Shown in pieces: positions 15,406 to 23,990 of a DNA stretch of 48,294 nucleotides. This DNA is from Rhizobium leguminosarum bv. viciae USDA 2370 (GTDB lineage: Bacteria > Pseudomonadota > Alphaproteobacteria > Rhizobiales > Rhizobiaceae). The stretch lies in assembly GCF_002008365.1 (NCBI RefSeq), contig NZ_MRDL01000004.1, positions 1-48,294 on the forward strand, in the 5' to 3' direction. Each line of letters begins with the position of its first letter. Within the stretch, counting starts at the first letter, position 1. The position numbers were made by a program, and so were the translations under genes. Below the pieces are notes generated by a model. The model was not told where the DNA came from. It ran no database searches and saw only the letters and a program-made list of their open reading frames with translations.

Positions 15406-17331
15406 TTACGGATTTGTAAGGTGCTGGATATCCCCGACAAGCTCCCATAGATCGACCTTCTCGGCGCGTCCCTTGAGCTGCACCAGGCCGAGCGGGCGAA
15501 GGTGGAAGCGATCGGCGACCGCGTCGCGTGTGGCCGCACTCACCAGGATCGAGGTATTGAATTCCTTGTTCAGTCCCTCCAGCCGTGAGGCGACATTGAT
15601 CGTATCGCCCATGGCTGTGTACTGCTGTCGCGAAATCGCGCCAAAACTGCCGACGACCGCCGGGCCGGTGTGCAATCCAAATCGCGTGACGAGCGCGGGA
15701 CGGCCATTTTGACGATTGGCTTCGTTCACGTCGTCGACCGCCGCTTTCATGGCAAGCGCGCATCGGCAGCCGTTTTCGGCATGTCCGGCATCGGGAACAG
15801 GGGCGTTCCACATGACGAAAATGGAGTCGCCGAGATATTGGACGACGGTCCCGCCATGGCGCTCGGCGATGGTGTTCAACAGTTCGAAATAGGCCGACAG
15901 CGTATCGACCACGTCCTCGGGCGAATGCTGCTCGGAGATGGTGGTGAAGTCGCGGATGTCGGTGAAGAGCACGGTCACATCCTGCCGCTGCGCCTTGACG
16001 GCGGTTCTTCCCTGGGGATCGATGATCCGCCTGACGACTTCGCGCGGAACATAGAGGGCAAACTGGCCGATGGCATGGCGGCTTGCCGCCAGCGCGCTCG
16101 CCAGCGTGTTGATCTCCGTTATAAGGGAATGGGAGACGCCCTTCTCGCCGACGTCGAGATCGCCGATCCTGCGCGCCTCGTCCGCCAGGCGATAGAGGGA
16201 GCGGCTGACCATGCGCGACAGCATCACCGTTGCAGCGACACCCGCGATCACGAAGGCGCTGGCAATGAGGAGATTGCGCACAAGCAGCCGATTGGCCTCA
16301 GCCACCAGGTCCTCCAGCGGCACGACGATTGCGGCCACGCTTCCCTGAAACAGGCCAGACACGCTGACGGGGGCAATCTGCACCAGATGACTTTCACCAT
16401 CGAAATCGACCCGCGCCAGGCCGCCATTGGCAAAGGCGGGATCCTGCCTGAGCCGGGCCACGGTTGCGAGGCTGGTGTCGAAACCGTTGGCGCTCGCGGC
16501 AAAGGCGCCTGCCGTTCTCGACCATAGTCCGATGATCCTGCTCATGACAGCCGGGTCGGAATGGGCGACGAGATCACCGCCACCATTGATGATGTAGGCT
16601 CTTGCTCGCGGCGAAATCTGACCCGCGTCCAGCAGGCGGCTGACGGTCTGCAGGTGAATGTTGATGCCGACCACCACCTGGCCATTGTCCCGCATCGGTG
16701 CTGCGATTGTCAGCGTCGGAACCTTGAGCGTGCCGGCGACATAGGGTCCAACGGAAACCGGGATACCGTCCTGAACGACGGATTGATACCACGGGCGTTG
16801 CCGCGGATCGAAGGATGCATATTCGACGTTCCTCGTCCCTATCTCAATGGCTTGGCTGTCGAGAAAGCGAAGCGTCGATATGACGTCGGTCGTTTGTCTC
16901 TGTGCAATCGTTCTGACCGCGAATGCCGTGCCTTCGGGCACCGAGAGGGTCTGGCGAACATCGTCCCTTACCGTATTGATGACCTGCAGGTACGAGCCAT
17001 CGGGATAGCCCGTGTAGATGCTCGTCGCGTTCGGGACATTTCGCAGAACTTCCAGAAAGAATTGCTGTTTTGCCTTGATATCTTGGGGCGGCGGGGAAGT
17101 AAGCTGCGGCAGGGTCGCGGCGAGTGCGACCGCCTCGGTGCCGCCCTGCAGCGTATTCCGGTATCCCTCGATCAGCCGCAAGCTCATCTCGCGCATCTGC
17201 TGCACGCCCGCGCTCACCGCAGCATCGCGTCCGTGGCTGAAGGCCATCCAGATGATCGGCGTCGACGTGCACAGCAGCGATGCGACGACCAGGACGCCGA
17301 GATGCAGTCTTAGGGGTTTCGACCAGTGCAC
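15406..17331 (-). CDS. Membrane class III nucleotide cyclase with Cache-type sensor
   Basis: 641 residues, GTG start at 17331. An N-terminal membrane segment (about 8-30), a large periplasmic double-Cache-like sensor domain (about 40-330, with DPRQRPWYQSVVQ and GPYVAG), a second membrane segment (about 345-368), a HAMP-like linker and a C-terminal class III cyclase domain from about 451. The metal-binding aspartates are D458 (LFTDIRDF) and D502 (YLGDSIF); the transition-state Asn/Arg lie in GDTINVASRLEG. The usual purine-selecting Lys before the second Asp is Gln (VVQYLGD), so ATP versus GTP specificity is uncertain. It would convert an external ligand signal into cAMP or cGMP. Transcribed toward the response regulator, about 60 bp upstream of its start. 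Confidence 0.9.
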   Translation of the reverse strand: MHWSKPLRLHLGVLVVASLLCTSTPIIWMAFSHGRDAAVSAGVQQMREMSLRLIEGYRNTLQGGTEAVALAATLPQLTSPPPQDIKAKQQFFLEVLRNVPNATSIYTGYPDGSYLQVINTVRDDVRQTLSVPEGTAFAVRTIAQRQTTDVISTLRFLDSQAIEIGTRNVEYASFDPRQRPWYQSVVQDGIPVSVGPYVAGTLKVPTLTIAAPMRDNGQVVVGINIHLQTVSRLLDAGQISPRARAYIINGGGDLVAHSDPAVMSRIIGLWSRTAGAFAASANGFDTSLATVARLRQDPAFANGGLARVDFDGESHLVQIAPVSVSGLFQGSVAAIVVPLEDLVAEANRLLVRNLLIASAFVIAGVAATVMLSRMVSRSLYRLADEARRIGDLDVGEKGVSHSLITEINTLASALAASRHAIGQFALYVPREVVRRIIDPQGRTAVKAQRQDVTVLFTDIRDFTTISEQHSPEDVVDTLSAYFELLNTIAERHGGTVVQYLGDSIFVMWNAPVPDAGHAENGCRCALAMKAAVDDVNEANRQNGRPALVTRFGLHTGPAVVGSFGAISRQQYTAMGDTINVASRLEGLNKEFNTSILVSAATRDAVADRFHLRPLGLVQLKGRAEKVDLWELVGDIQHLTNP

Positions 17332-17809
17332 GAGATTTTCCTCGGAATGCGGACACGTCTCAGCACACGAAGCTCAACAATGGCAGCTAACCGCTTTTTG
17401 AAAACTTACACAAGGTGGTGATATCGGTTCTCCGGCGCTCGCGCAGATAAGCTGGCTGCGGCTTCAAGTTTCCCTGCGGCGGGGGCGTCGAAAAAGCCAT
17501 AGCGAGCTTCCGCGACAAACTCAGAATGGTCGGCATCTCCCCTTGAGCGCCGCCATGAAGCCCGAAGGACCTTCATGACCGGTCGCCGCCACGATAGCAC
17601 TCTGTCGAAGGGTGCTCGCCGCCCGAGACGCCGGCGCCGTACTGCGGCGGCGTTTCACCATATCGAAGGGAGGGCGGCGGGGCTGAGAACGCCCTTGTCT
17701 CAGGTTTCGCCGGGACGAACTGCGCAGGCCGAGGTGAGCTTCTCGGCGTATAGCCGGATCAGTCAAGCGCCTGAGCGGTCTTGGCTCATGACGCTCATTT
17801 GCAGCTCGA
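17332..17809. other. Gene-free stretch between cyclase and LLM genes
   Basis: About 480 bp. Open frames exist on both strands but are arginine-rich, overlap each other and match nothing I recognise; I see no RNA gene, repeat or clear terminator. It should contain the cyclase promoter. Confidence 0.45.
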
Positions 17810-18859
17810 TCAAGCCGATTGGCGCCAGGCCGTTGCTTTACGAACTTTCGGTGCAACTTCAGTGCCAAGCAGCTCGATGGAGCGTCGCATCGCGTCATTA
17901 TCCAGTGCGGCTGTGCTCATTTGAAAGGTGAACCGCGACACGCCTCCCAAGGCCTTATCGGCGGCGACTATCCGGTCCTCCACCGTTTGTGGACTGCCGA
18001 CCAGGAACGCGCCGTTCGGGCCGCACATGTGCTCGAATTGCGCCTCTGTCGGCGGCGGCCACCCTCGTTCCTTTCCCGCTTCCGTAAACATCTGAAACCA
18101 GCCGGGGAAAAACGCCCCTTTCGCAGCCTTGTCGGTTTCTGCGACAAAGCCGAGAGCATGGACACCGATCTTCCGCTTGTCCGGATCGTGGCCAGCGTCG
18201 CGCCAAGCGTCGCGATAGAGTTCCACAAGAGGCCGGAAGCGATCGAAGCTGCCACCGATGATCGCGATCATCAGCGGCAAGCCAAGCGTTCCAGCCCGCG
18301 CGAAAGACCCCGGTGTTCCGCCCACGCCGAGCCAGATTGGCAGATCGTGTTGATAGGGACGCGGATAAATTCCCTCGCCCTTCAGCGAGGGGCGGAACCG
18401 GCCCTGCCAGTTGACTTTGGGGTTGGCTCTGATCTTGAGCAGAAGCTCGAGCTTCTCGACGAAGAGCGCGTCGTAGTCGCGCAAATCGAACCCAAACAAA
18501 GGATAGGCATCAACGGACGAACCACGACCGACAACGAGCTCGGCCCGGCCGCGAGATATAAGGTCAAGAGTGGCGAAATCCTGAAAGACACGGACGGGGT
18601 CGGCCGCGCCGAGGACTGTGACTGCGCTTGTCAGCCTGATCGATTTCGTCCGTGCTGCGGCGGCAGCCAGGATTATCGCCGGCGCTGAGTCCAGAGCATT
18701 TGCGCGGTGGTGTTCACCCATCCCGAAGACATCCAACCCCACTTGGTCTGCCAGTTCGACCTCGGCGAGGACGCTTGCCATACGATCGGCGGCCGACTGC
18801 AACCGGCCGGTGGCAGGGTCAGTCAAAAGCATCGCAAAACTATCGATACCGATTTCCAA
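17810..18859 (-). CDS. LLM-class flavin-dependent oxidoreductase
   Basis: 349 residues, TIM-barrel luciferase-like monooxygenase. Diagnostic strings: EIGIDSFAMLL at the N-terminus, DQVGLDVFGMGEHHR (the family's E-H-H motif), IRLTSAVTVLGAADPVRVFQDFATLDLISRGRAELVVGRGS, and LPIWLGVGGTPGSFARAG. Cytoplasmic, uses reduced FMN (or F420 in some lineages) to oxygenate an unknown substrate. ATG at 18859 preceded by AAGGAG. It follows a small lipoprotein gene on the same strand. Confidence 0.88.
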   Translation of the reverse strand: MEIGIDSFAMLLTDPATGRLQSAADRMASVLAEVELADQVGLDVFGMGEHHRANALDSAPAIILAAAAARTKSIRLTSAVTVLGAADPVRVFQDFATLDLISRGRAELVVGRGSSVDAYPLFGFDLRDYDALFVEKLELLLKIRANPKVNWQGRFRPSLKGEGIYPRPYQHDLPIWLGVGGTPGSFARAGTLGLPLMIAIIGGSFDRFRPLVELYRDAWRDAGHDPDKRKIGVHALGFVAETDKAAKGAFFPGWFQMFTEAGKERGWPPPTEAQFEHMCGPNGAFLVGSPQTVEDRIVAADKALGGVSRFTFQMSTAALDNDAMRRSIELLGTEVAPKVRKATAWRQSA

Positions 18860-18895
18860 GGAGAACTCCTTCCAAGTTTCAATCGCAGTGAACGC

Positions 18896-19018
18896 TCAGT
18901 AGGCGTCCGTCGTGTCGCCGCGTTGTGGCTCCTTCCAGCCCAGCGACTGGCCCATTTGGGTAGTGTGGCAAGATGCCAGACTTAAACACGCAAGGAGTAA
19001 AACAGTGAAACGTATCAT
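18896..19018 (-). CDS. Small 40-aa lipoprotein
   Basis: From ATG 19018 the protein begins MIRFTVLLLACLSLASC, a short signal peptide with lipobox LASC, then HTTQMGQSLGWKEPQRGDTTDAY. The mature part is only about 24 residues, so it resembles small outer-membrane or entericidin-like lipoproteins, but I do not recognise the family. AGAGGC precedes the ATG. An upstream in-frame ATG at 19120 would bury the signal peptide and is unlikely. It lies 36 bp upstream of the LLM gene and downstream of DoxX. Confidence 0.6.
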   Translation of the reverse strand: MIRFTVLLLACLSLASCHTTQMGQSLGWKEPQRGDTTDAY

Positions 19019-19106
19019 CAGTGCCTCTGACGAGAGCTGAAACTCATTGCGAGCAAAGTGCGCGCCCGCAATGACGGTGATATCTGGTGATTGAACCGCC
19101 TGGCGT

Positions 19107-19508
19107 TTAACGCAGGGCATCCAAAATGACAGCGAAGCTGCGACGGTGGAGCCACGCCACTGTGCCGGTCATCGCCAGCAACACTATGGCTGGCAATGGA
19201 TTGCCGCCGATCAGGAAAAGGTGAGTGAGGACGGCGAACACCATGGTGACAGCGAGCGTCAGAGCGCCGAATGCCGTGCTTGCGGTCACCAGCAGCGCGA
19301 TCGCGCCGCCGACTTCCACGATGCCCGTCAACACGCGAAACCACTGACCAAAACCCACTTGGTCGAAAATCGCCACCATCATCGGCACCCCGGCAATCTT
19401 TGCGCCCCCGGCCGCCAGGAACATGGCAGCAGAAAGAAGGCGCAGAGCCCAGGATGCAACACGGACGGCTTTACTCTGTGAAATCAGCGGAGAATATGCG
19501 GCTGTCAT
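19107..19508 (-). CDS. DoxX-family membrane protein
   Basis: 133 residues with four predicted membrane segments (about 19-37, 57-77, 80-98 and 103-119). The DoxX pattern is seen in LRLLSAAMFLAAGGAKIAG, then GQWFRVLTGIVEVGGAIALLV. DoxX-like proteins are inner-membrane proteins linked to quinone or thiol redox reactions, but the role of this subgroup is unknown. Divergent from a LysR gene across about 160 bp that includes a LysR-type palindrome, so it is the probable target of that regulator. Confidence 0.82.
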   Translation of the reverse strand: MTAAYSPLISQSKAVRVASWALRLLSAAMFLAAGGAKIAGVPMMVAIFDQVGFGQWFRVLTGIVEVGGAIALLVTASTAFGALTLAVTMVFAVLTHLFLIGGNPLPAIVLLAMTGTVAWLHRRSFAVILDALR

Positions 19509-19619
19509 CGGTATCTACTTTCCCTATGTGCCATGGGCAGGACCAAAACAATTGTCTGTTCCCTCTCATCACACGGTCGAAAGCATTGGGAAAGCCGATA
19601 TTTAATGATGGATACCATC

Positions 19620-19638
19620 GTGTAATCCGATATTACAC
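19620..19638. promoter_or_regulatory. Predicted LysR binding site
   Basis: GTGTAAT-CCGAT-ATTACAC is a perfect 7-bp inverted repeat containing T-N11-A (T19623, A19635), the LysR-type consensus. It lies 30 bp before the LysR start and 112 bp before the divergent DoxX start. Confidence 0.6.
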
Positions 19639-19668
19639 CCATATCGGTTTTGGTGAAGGGAACAGAGA

Positions 19669-20577
19669 TTGGACGGAATAACGCTCGATCAATTGCGCAC
19701 TTTTGTGGTGACTGTCGATGAAGGGAGCTTCTCTGCGGCAGGCCGCAGACTGGGGCGGGCCCAGTCGGCCGTCAGCGAACTCATTCGCAGCCTGGAAATT
19801 AGACTCGGCGTTGAATTGTTCGATCGAGATGGCCGATATCCTCGATTGACCGGAGCAGGAGATTTGCTGCTTCCAAAAGCCCGCGAGATCATCGCCAAGG
19901 TGGACATATTCAAATCCTACGCGAAGGGGATGGCCACCGGGCTGGAAGCAGAGCTGTCCGTCGTCATCGACGTGTTCTTTCCCATCCACATAATCGCTGA
20001 GGCAGCAAAGGACTTTCGCGAGCGTTTCCCAACTGTTCCCTTGCGTCTGTTCGTGGAGGCGCTGGGTGGTACGGTGGAGCCCATACTTGATCGAAGAGCC
20101 AATGTCGGCATCGTTGGCTCTTTGCCGGTCATGCCTTCAGGGATCGCAACCGAGTCTCTCGGCAGTATCCTGTTCAATATCGTTGCTTCCGCAGACCATC
20201 CGTTATCATTGATCGAAGGGCCGATTTCCAAGAGCCAACTCGAGCAGCATGTTCAGCTGATCCTCACCGATCGTACGGAGTTATCGGCCGGGCGGGAATT
20301 CGGCGTGATGTCTTCGCAGACCTGGCGGCTGGCCGACCTCTTCGCCAAACATACCTTTCTGATCAACGGCCTTGGTTGGGGCGGGATGCCGGAACATGCC
20401 GTGAAGACGGATATCGAGGAAGGGCGGCTGGTCTCGCTGATCATCGAGGATTTACCTGCAGGCGGACTTCGACTGCCAGTGTCCATCGCCTATCGATCCG
20501 ACGATCCACCAGGCCCCGCAGGACGCTGGTTTATCGGTCGACTAACTGCGTGTTCCAACGACAGCTCCATCAAATAG
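19669..20577 (+). CDS. LysR-family transcriptional regulator
   Basis: 302 residues, TTG start at 19669 preceded by AAGGGA. Helix-turn-helix at residues 5-65: LDQLRTFVVTVDEGSFSAAG, RRLGRAQSAVSELIRSLEIRLGVELFDR. The remainder is the two-lobed co-inducer-binding domain. Divergent from DoxX with a LysR-type palindrome between them. Codon composition is slightly lower in GC than the neighbours. The effector cannot be told from sequence. Confidence 0.88.
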   Translation: MDGITLDQLRTFVVTVDEGSFSAAGRRLGRAQSAVSELIRSLEIRLGVELFDRDGRYPRLTGAGDLLLPKAREIIAKVDIFKSYAKGMATGLEAELSVVIDVFFPIHIIAEAAKDFRERFPTVPLRLFVEALGGTVEPILDRRANVGIVGSLPVMPSGIATESLGSILFNIVASADHPLSLIEGPISKSQLEQHVQLILTDRTELSAGREFGVMSSQTWRLADLFAKHTFLINGLGWGGMPEHAVKTDIEEGRLVSLIIEDLPAGGLRLPVSIAYRSDDPPGPAGRWFIGRLTACSNDSSIK

Positions 20578-20629
20578 CCCCACCGTCCATGATGGAACAC
20601 GCGAGCTTCCTCCCCGTCCTGGCGGGTAG

Positions 20630-20758
20630 CAAGGTGGTTTTCGCTTCAACGGCAACCACACGGTCCCGATCGTCGACCGCTTCGGCACCGGCTACGTCAC
20701 CATGGATCAGGTGCGCCAGCACTACGCCGATCCCGGACAGTTCAACGGCTACGCCTGA
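20630..20758 (+). pseudogene. C-terminal gene remnant (about 42 codons)
   Basis: After an in-frame TAG (20627), the frame reads QGGFRFNGNHTVPIVDRFGT, then GYVTMDQVRQHYADPGQFNGYA and TGA. It looks like the conserved C-terminus of a real protein but has no start and no upstream continuation. I do not recognise the parent. It ends just before the convergent EthD gene. Confidence 0.35.
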
Positions 20759-20772
20759 CGCGCCGAAGCCCC

Positions 20773-21087
20773 TTACCCTGCAACGATTTCGCTGATCTGC
20801 ACGATGGGCGCGATGTCCGTATAGTTGGCGACGTCCGCGACGATCTCGGCGCGGTGGGGACCGAACGCCTCCTGGAATGTCCCCAGGGTCGGCGAGTAGA
20901 TGTGGCACGCCGCGACGAACTCCGGCGCGCTTCCAGGTTCGCGACCCGCAAGGCCCTTCTCGATCTCGTAGCGCAGGCAGGCATCGCCGAGCCGTTCCTG
21001 GATCAGTGGCATGTGGCGGGTGCGGTAGTAGTCGTGATCGAACTTCGAGCCGCCATCGGCAGGATAGTAGACGCTCATCTTGATCAT
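20773..21087 (-). CDS. EthD-family protein
   Basis: 104 residues: MIKMSVYYPADGGSKFDHDYY, RTRHMPLIQERLGDACLRYEIEKG, a typical EthD ferredoxin-like fold whose first members are linked to degradation of ethyl tert-butyl ether. These small dimeric proteins often assist oxygenases or ring-forming reactions. ATG 21087, with AGGAG about 6 bases upstream on the minus strand. Downstream of an IS5-type transposase remnant on the same strand; no obvious partner enzyme beside it. Confidence 0.82.
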   Translation of the reverse strand: MIKMSVYYPADGGSKFDHDYYRTRHMPLIQERLGDACLRYEIEKGLAGREPGSAPEFVAACHIYSPTLGTFQEAFGPHRAEIVADVANYTDIAPIVQISEIVAG

Positions 21088-21135
21088 GGTCGGGCTCCTG
21101 CCTGAACGCCTCTCCGAGCGTCCGAGGGGACTTTA

Positions 21136-21233
21136 TAGCTCTCCGACTCGTGAAGCGCATCCAGATTTTGGCTGAAGCGAGTTTGACGAGAGCCAGGTAG
21201 TTTTCGCTGTGCTTTTCGAAGCGGGTGGCTGAC
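21136..21233 (-). pseudogene. IS5-type transposase C-terminal remnant
   Basis: The minus-strand frame reads SATRFEKHSENYLALVKLAS then AKIWMRF, the typical last residues of IS5-family transposases (ATRYxKxxxNYLAxVKLAxxxIW). Only about 30 codons remain. Its left edge is exactly at the stop of the SMP-30 gene (21234), implying that insertion or deletion here replaced the end of that gene. Confidence 0.65.
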
Positions 21234-22034
21234 CTAGCCGTGAGGCCAACCCGCCCCGGCCGTCTCGACCTCGACAGACAACAGCTGGCCAGTTCCGCCC
21301 ATCTGGTCCATCTTGTCCATCCCGAACCATCTGGCGGCAGTTATGTAGAGGGTGGTTCGATCAGGTCCACCCAGTATGCAGGCGAAGGCGCCGCGATCGA
21401 GCTTCACGTCATCGAGGAGCGCGCCGCCTTCACGAACCCTGCAGCAGCAGGCATTGGGTACGTCGGCGTACCAGATCGCCCCTTCAGCGTCGAAGCATAT
21501 GCCATCGGGCCACCCGGGAAGATCGGCCCAAACCCTTCGATGCGAAAGTCGCCCGTCGGCGGCGACGTCAAACGATGTCAGCCGTTTCGCCCAGCTTTCG
21601 GCGCAAACCAGTGTGCGCCCGTCCGCAGAGAGAGCCATTCCGTTTGGAAACTGAAAGCCTTCCGCTTGTGTTTCGACCGTCCCGTCCGGATGTATCAGCA
21701 AGATCGCGGGTCCGTTGACGTAGATACGGCCTTGCGGATCGATCACGATCTCGTTCCAGCCATTCGCTCCCAGCTCGGCGAACTCTTCCAGTCCGGAGCC
21801 GTTGAACCGCAGCAAGTGCGATGCCCCGGACGCGATGACGTACATGTCGCCCTGTGGTCCGAAGTCGAATGACAGGGGCGGGGCTTTCGCGGTTGTCGCC
21901 ACTCTGACAGTTCCGTGCTCGCTCAAGGCGAGAATTTCGCCGCTTGTCCAATCCGCGAACCAAAGCTCGCCGTCATGCCATCGTGGGCATTCGACCAGCC
22001 CCCGGTCTTCCAACCGAACCCTTGTCCTGTTCAT
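21234..22034 (-). CDS. SMP-30/gluconolactonase/LRE family protein
   Basis: 266 residues from ATG 22034, preceded by AGGAGGG. Six-bladed beta-propeller signatures: ECPRWHDGELWFADWTSGEI, FPNGMALSADGRTLVCAESWAKRL, GWPDGICFDAEGAIWYADVPN, and CILGGPDRTTLYITAA. The calcium/zinc ligands (E near the start, N in PNGMA, D in PDGIC) are present. Likely a lactonase on sugar-acid or similar lactones. The final residues (GAGWP, then HG) run into the IS5 remnant, so only the extreme C-terminus is altered. Monocistronic. Confidence 0.88.
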   Translation of the reverse strand: MNRTRVRLEDRGLVECPRWHDGELWFADWTSGEILALSEHGTVRVATTAKAPPLSFDFGPQGDMYVIASGASHLLRFNGSGLEEFAELGANGWNEIVIDPQGRIYVNGPAILLIHPDGTVETQAEGFQFPNGMALSADGRTLVCAESWAKRLTSFDVAADGRLSHRRVWADLPGWPDGICFDAEGAIWYADVPNACCCRVREGGALLDDVKLDRGAFACILGGPDRTTLYITAARWFGMDKMDQMGGTGQLLSVEVETAGAGWPHG

Positions 22035-22292
22035 TTCGCCCTCCTGTCGTTCTGCGCCCTGGCCCATCGCATGGAGCCACCTTGTAAAGACGAGTAAGCA
22101 AAGCCAATACCGACACTTGTCTTGCGAAAAGGGCACGGCCGTATCCCGTACCAGCGGCGTTGACGTCCGGCACACTGTTTAGGACGGCACCGTCATCCGG
22201 GCATCGTGGTGCCGTCGGCTGCTGCAAGCCCGGCAGGCGCCGCGTTTCCGGCGGCACTTTCAGCTGGAAATAGGCGGAGACGCCTTGCGAAT

Positions 22293-22314
22293 CACATAAG
22301 TATGTGCTTATGTG
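22293..22314. promoter_or_regulatory. Predicted ArsR-type operator
   Basis: CACATAAG-TATGTG-CTTATGTG is a perfect 8-bp inverted repeat ending 6 bases before the start codon of the ArsR gene. The ATAAG-type half-sites and position are typical for autorepressing ArsR/SdpR proteins. It overlaps the expected ribosome-binding region, so binding would block initiation. Confidence 0.65.
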
Positions 22315-22319
22315 TTGGC

Positions 22320-22634
22320 ATGATAGAGAACGACATCTTCAAGGCTTTGGCTGATCCCACCCGCTGCGCGATCTTTGAGAAGCTGGCGACCGGAAGCATG
22401 AATGCCAGCGCTTTGCGCGATGGCATGAAGATCAGTCAGCCTGCCATGTCCCAACACCTCTCCGTTCTGCGGAGCGCGAGACTGGTGCGGGAGGAACGAC
22501 AGGGGCGCTTTGTGAACTACGAGGTCGATCCAGAAGGCTTGGCACTCATTGCCGGATGGCTGGCGAAGTATCGCGCCTACTGGCCGGCTCGCATCGACGC
22601 CCTCAAAGCTCTGCTGAAGGATATGGATCAATGA
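22320..22634 (+). CDS. ArsR-family repressor
   Basis: 104 residues from ATG 22320. Winged helix-turn-helix: FKALADPTRCAIFEKLATG, then ALRDGMKISQPAMSQHLSVL and VREERQGRFVNYEVDPEGL. It lacks the CxC metal motif of ArsR/SmtB sensors, so it probably belongs to the non-metal SdpR/PagR-like group that is normally paired with an AHSA1/SRPBCC protein, as here: the stop overlaps the next start (ATGA). The operator at 22293-22314 suggests autorepression. Confidence 0.88.
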   Translation: MIENDIFKALADPTRCAIFEKLATGSMNASALRDGMKISQPAMSQHLSVLRSARLVREERQGRFVNYEVDPEGLALIAGWLAKYRAYWPARIDALKALLKDMDQ

Positions 22635-22990
22635 ACGAGAGCAAGACCGACGATCACCACAAGGGCATCGAGCTTGAGTACGAAATCGACGAGCCGCCGC
22701 ACAAGGTCTGGCGCGCGATAAGCATTCCGGAGATTCGAGAGAACTGGTTGCCGAAAGAGGCATTGGCCGATCCGGAGGCTGCGTCTCTGACGGCGGGGCA
22801 AGAGGTCCGCTACCGGATGCGCGAAAGCGATCCGCCGTTCCTTGAAAGCGTGGTCATCTTTCGGATTACCCCCAACGACACCGGCGGAACCAAGCTGCGG
22901 ATCATTCACCAGCTTACGGACGTCAGGTTCGATCGGATGACCCGCGCAACCGCAAACAATAATAGCCTGCCCCTCATGCTCGCCGCCTGA
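22631..22990 (+). CDS. SRPBCC/AHSA1-domain protein
   Basis: 119 residues; ATG 22631 overlaps the ArsR stop by four bases, implying translational coupling. Pattern IELEYEIDEPPHKVWRAISI then PEIRENWLP, GQEVRYRMRESDPP, SVVIFRITPNDTGGTKLRIIHQL fits the AHSA1/SRPBCC fold, which binds small hydrophobic ligands in a helix-grip cavity. In ArsR-SRPBCC operons the SRPBCC protein probably handles or senses the inducing compound; function unproven. Slightly shorter than usual. Confidence 0.82.
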   Translation: MNESKTDDHHKGIELEYEIDEPPHKVWRAISIPEIRENWLPKEALADPEAASLTAGQEVRYRMRESDPPFLESVVIFRITPNDTGGTKLRIIHQLTDVRFDRMTRATANNNSLPLMLAA

Positions 22991-23034
22991 CGCGGCGAGC
23001 TTCCCTTTAAATTCTGGAAGATTGGAGTTCGCCG

Positions 23035-23652
23035 ATGCGCGAAGCGATGCAACTCGTCCCTATGGTGGTAGAGCAATCAAGCAGAGGGGAGCGATCTTTC
23101 GACATCTACTCCCGCCTGCTTCGTGAAAGGATCATCTTTTTGAATGGCGAAGTGAACGACACCGTGTCTGCGCTGGTCTGCGCACAATTGTTGTTCCTCG
23201 AAGCGGAAAACCCCAAGAAGCCAATCAGCCTCTATATCAATTCCCCCGGCGGCATGGTGACGAGCGGCCTCGCCATGTATGACACCATGCGTTACATCCG
23301 CGCTCCGGTGCATACGCTTTGCATGGGGACAGCCCGCTCGATGGGATCGTTCCTGCTGATGGCGGGTGAACCCGGACAGCGGGCAACACTGCCCAATACA
23401 AGCATCCTCGTCCATCAGCCATCCGGTGGCTTTCAGGGACAGGCATCGGACATGCTCATCCATGCCGAGGAAATCAGACGGACCAAGGACCGGATGACAC
23501 GTCTCTATGCCGAGCATTGCGGACGCAGCTATGAGGAATTCGAACGCGCGATGGACCGCGACCGTTTCATGACCGCAGAGGAAGCTCTGGAATGGGGGTT
23601 GGTCGACCGCATCCTACAGGTCCGGGAAGAAAATCTGGACGCAACTGCATAA
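23035..23652 (+). CDS. clpP: ATP-dependent Clp protease proteolytic subunit (orphan paralogue)
   Basis: 205 residues, ClpP fold with an intact catalytic triad: S102 ([12 protein letters not shown]), H127 ([10 protein letters not shown]) and D176 (DRDRFM). INSPGG and [13 protein letters not shown] are also conserved. Forms tetradecameric chambers working with ClpA or ClpX. No clpX or tig gene is adjacent, so it is a secondary paralogue of the kind rhizobia carry besides the clpP-clpX locus. ATG 23035 is preceded by GGAG. It follows the ArsR-SRPBCC operon by 44 bp on the same strand and could be part of that transcript. Confidence 0.92.
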   Translation: MREAMQLVPMVVEQSSRGERSFDIYSRLLRERIIFLNGEVNDTVSALVCAQLLFLEAENPKKPISLYINSPGGMVTSGLAMYDTMRYIRAPVHTLCMGTARSMGSFLLMAGEPGQRATLPNTSILVHQPSGGFQGQASDMLIHAEEIRRTKDRMTRLYAEHCGRSYEEFERAMDRDRFMTAEEALEWGLVDRILQVREENLDATA

Positions 23653-23990
23653 GCGTAGCCTCGGATTGAAATGGTCCATTCATGCGTCGATTGGTTGGAA
23701 GAACGCTTGAGAGCAAACCTCCCGGAAGCAGCCTCCTCGGCTCTCGCATTCCGCTATCGTCTCTAATCCTGACCATATCCCCGTCAAGGCTTGCTGTTCC
23801 CGCGGGTTCACCGCCCTGAAGGGCGATCCAGACGATCCGGCTGTCCATCAATCTCAGCATCGCGCCGGCTGTGTCATATTTTCTTGAGAAGCGTTAACAA
23901 GGTTTCGCTGGATTACCCGGTGTGACGGCAATACGCGCGACCGAATGGCCGTGTTACCGTCCATTCTTGATCGAGAGAGGATGGCAAGCC
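23653..23990. other. Gene-free stretch with a repeat
   Basis: No gene recognised. It holds the second copy of the 30-bp repeat at 23823-23852 and the promoter region of the downstream methyltransferase. Frames on the minus strand are not convincing. Confidence 0.45.
23823..23852. repeat. 30-bp repeat, copy 2 (partner at 8840-8869)
   Basis: Identical 30-bp string to that at 8840-8869, in the same orientation, about 15 kb apart. Here the minus-strand frame continues from MDSRIVWIALQ into GGEPAGTASLDGDMVRIRDD, which looks coding-like, but no known protein is recognised. Confidence 0.6.

Noticed and set aside
17521..17931. Frames on both strands between the cyclase and LLM genes
   Set aside because: Mutually overlapping, arginine-rich, one running into the LLM gene; no motif.
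20570..21160. 196-codon minus-strand frame over the EthD gene
   Set aside because: It joins the end of the IS5 remnant to a shifted frame of the EthD gene; the EthD frame is the real one.
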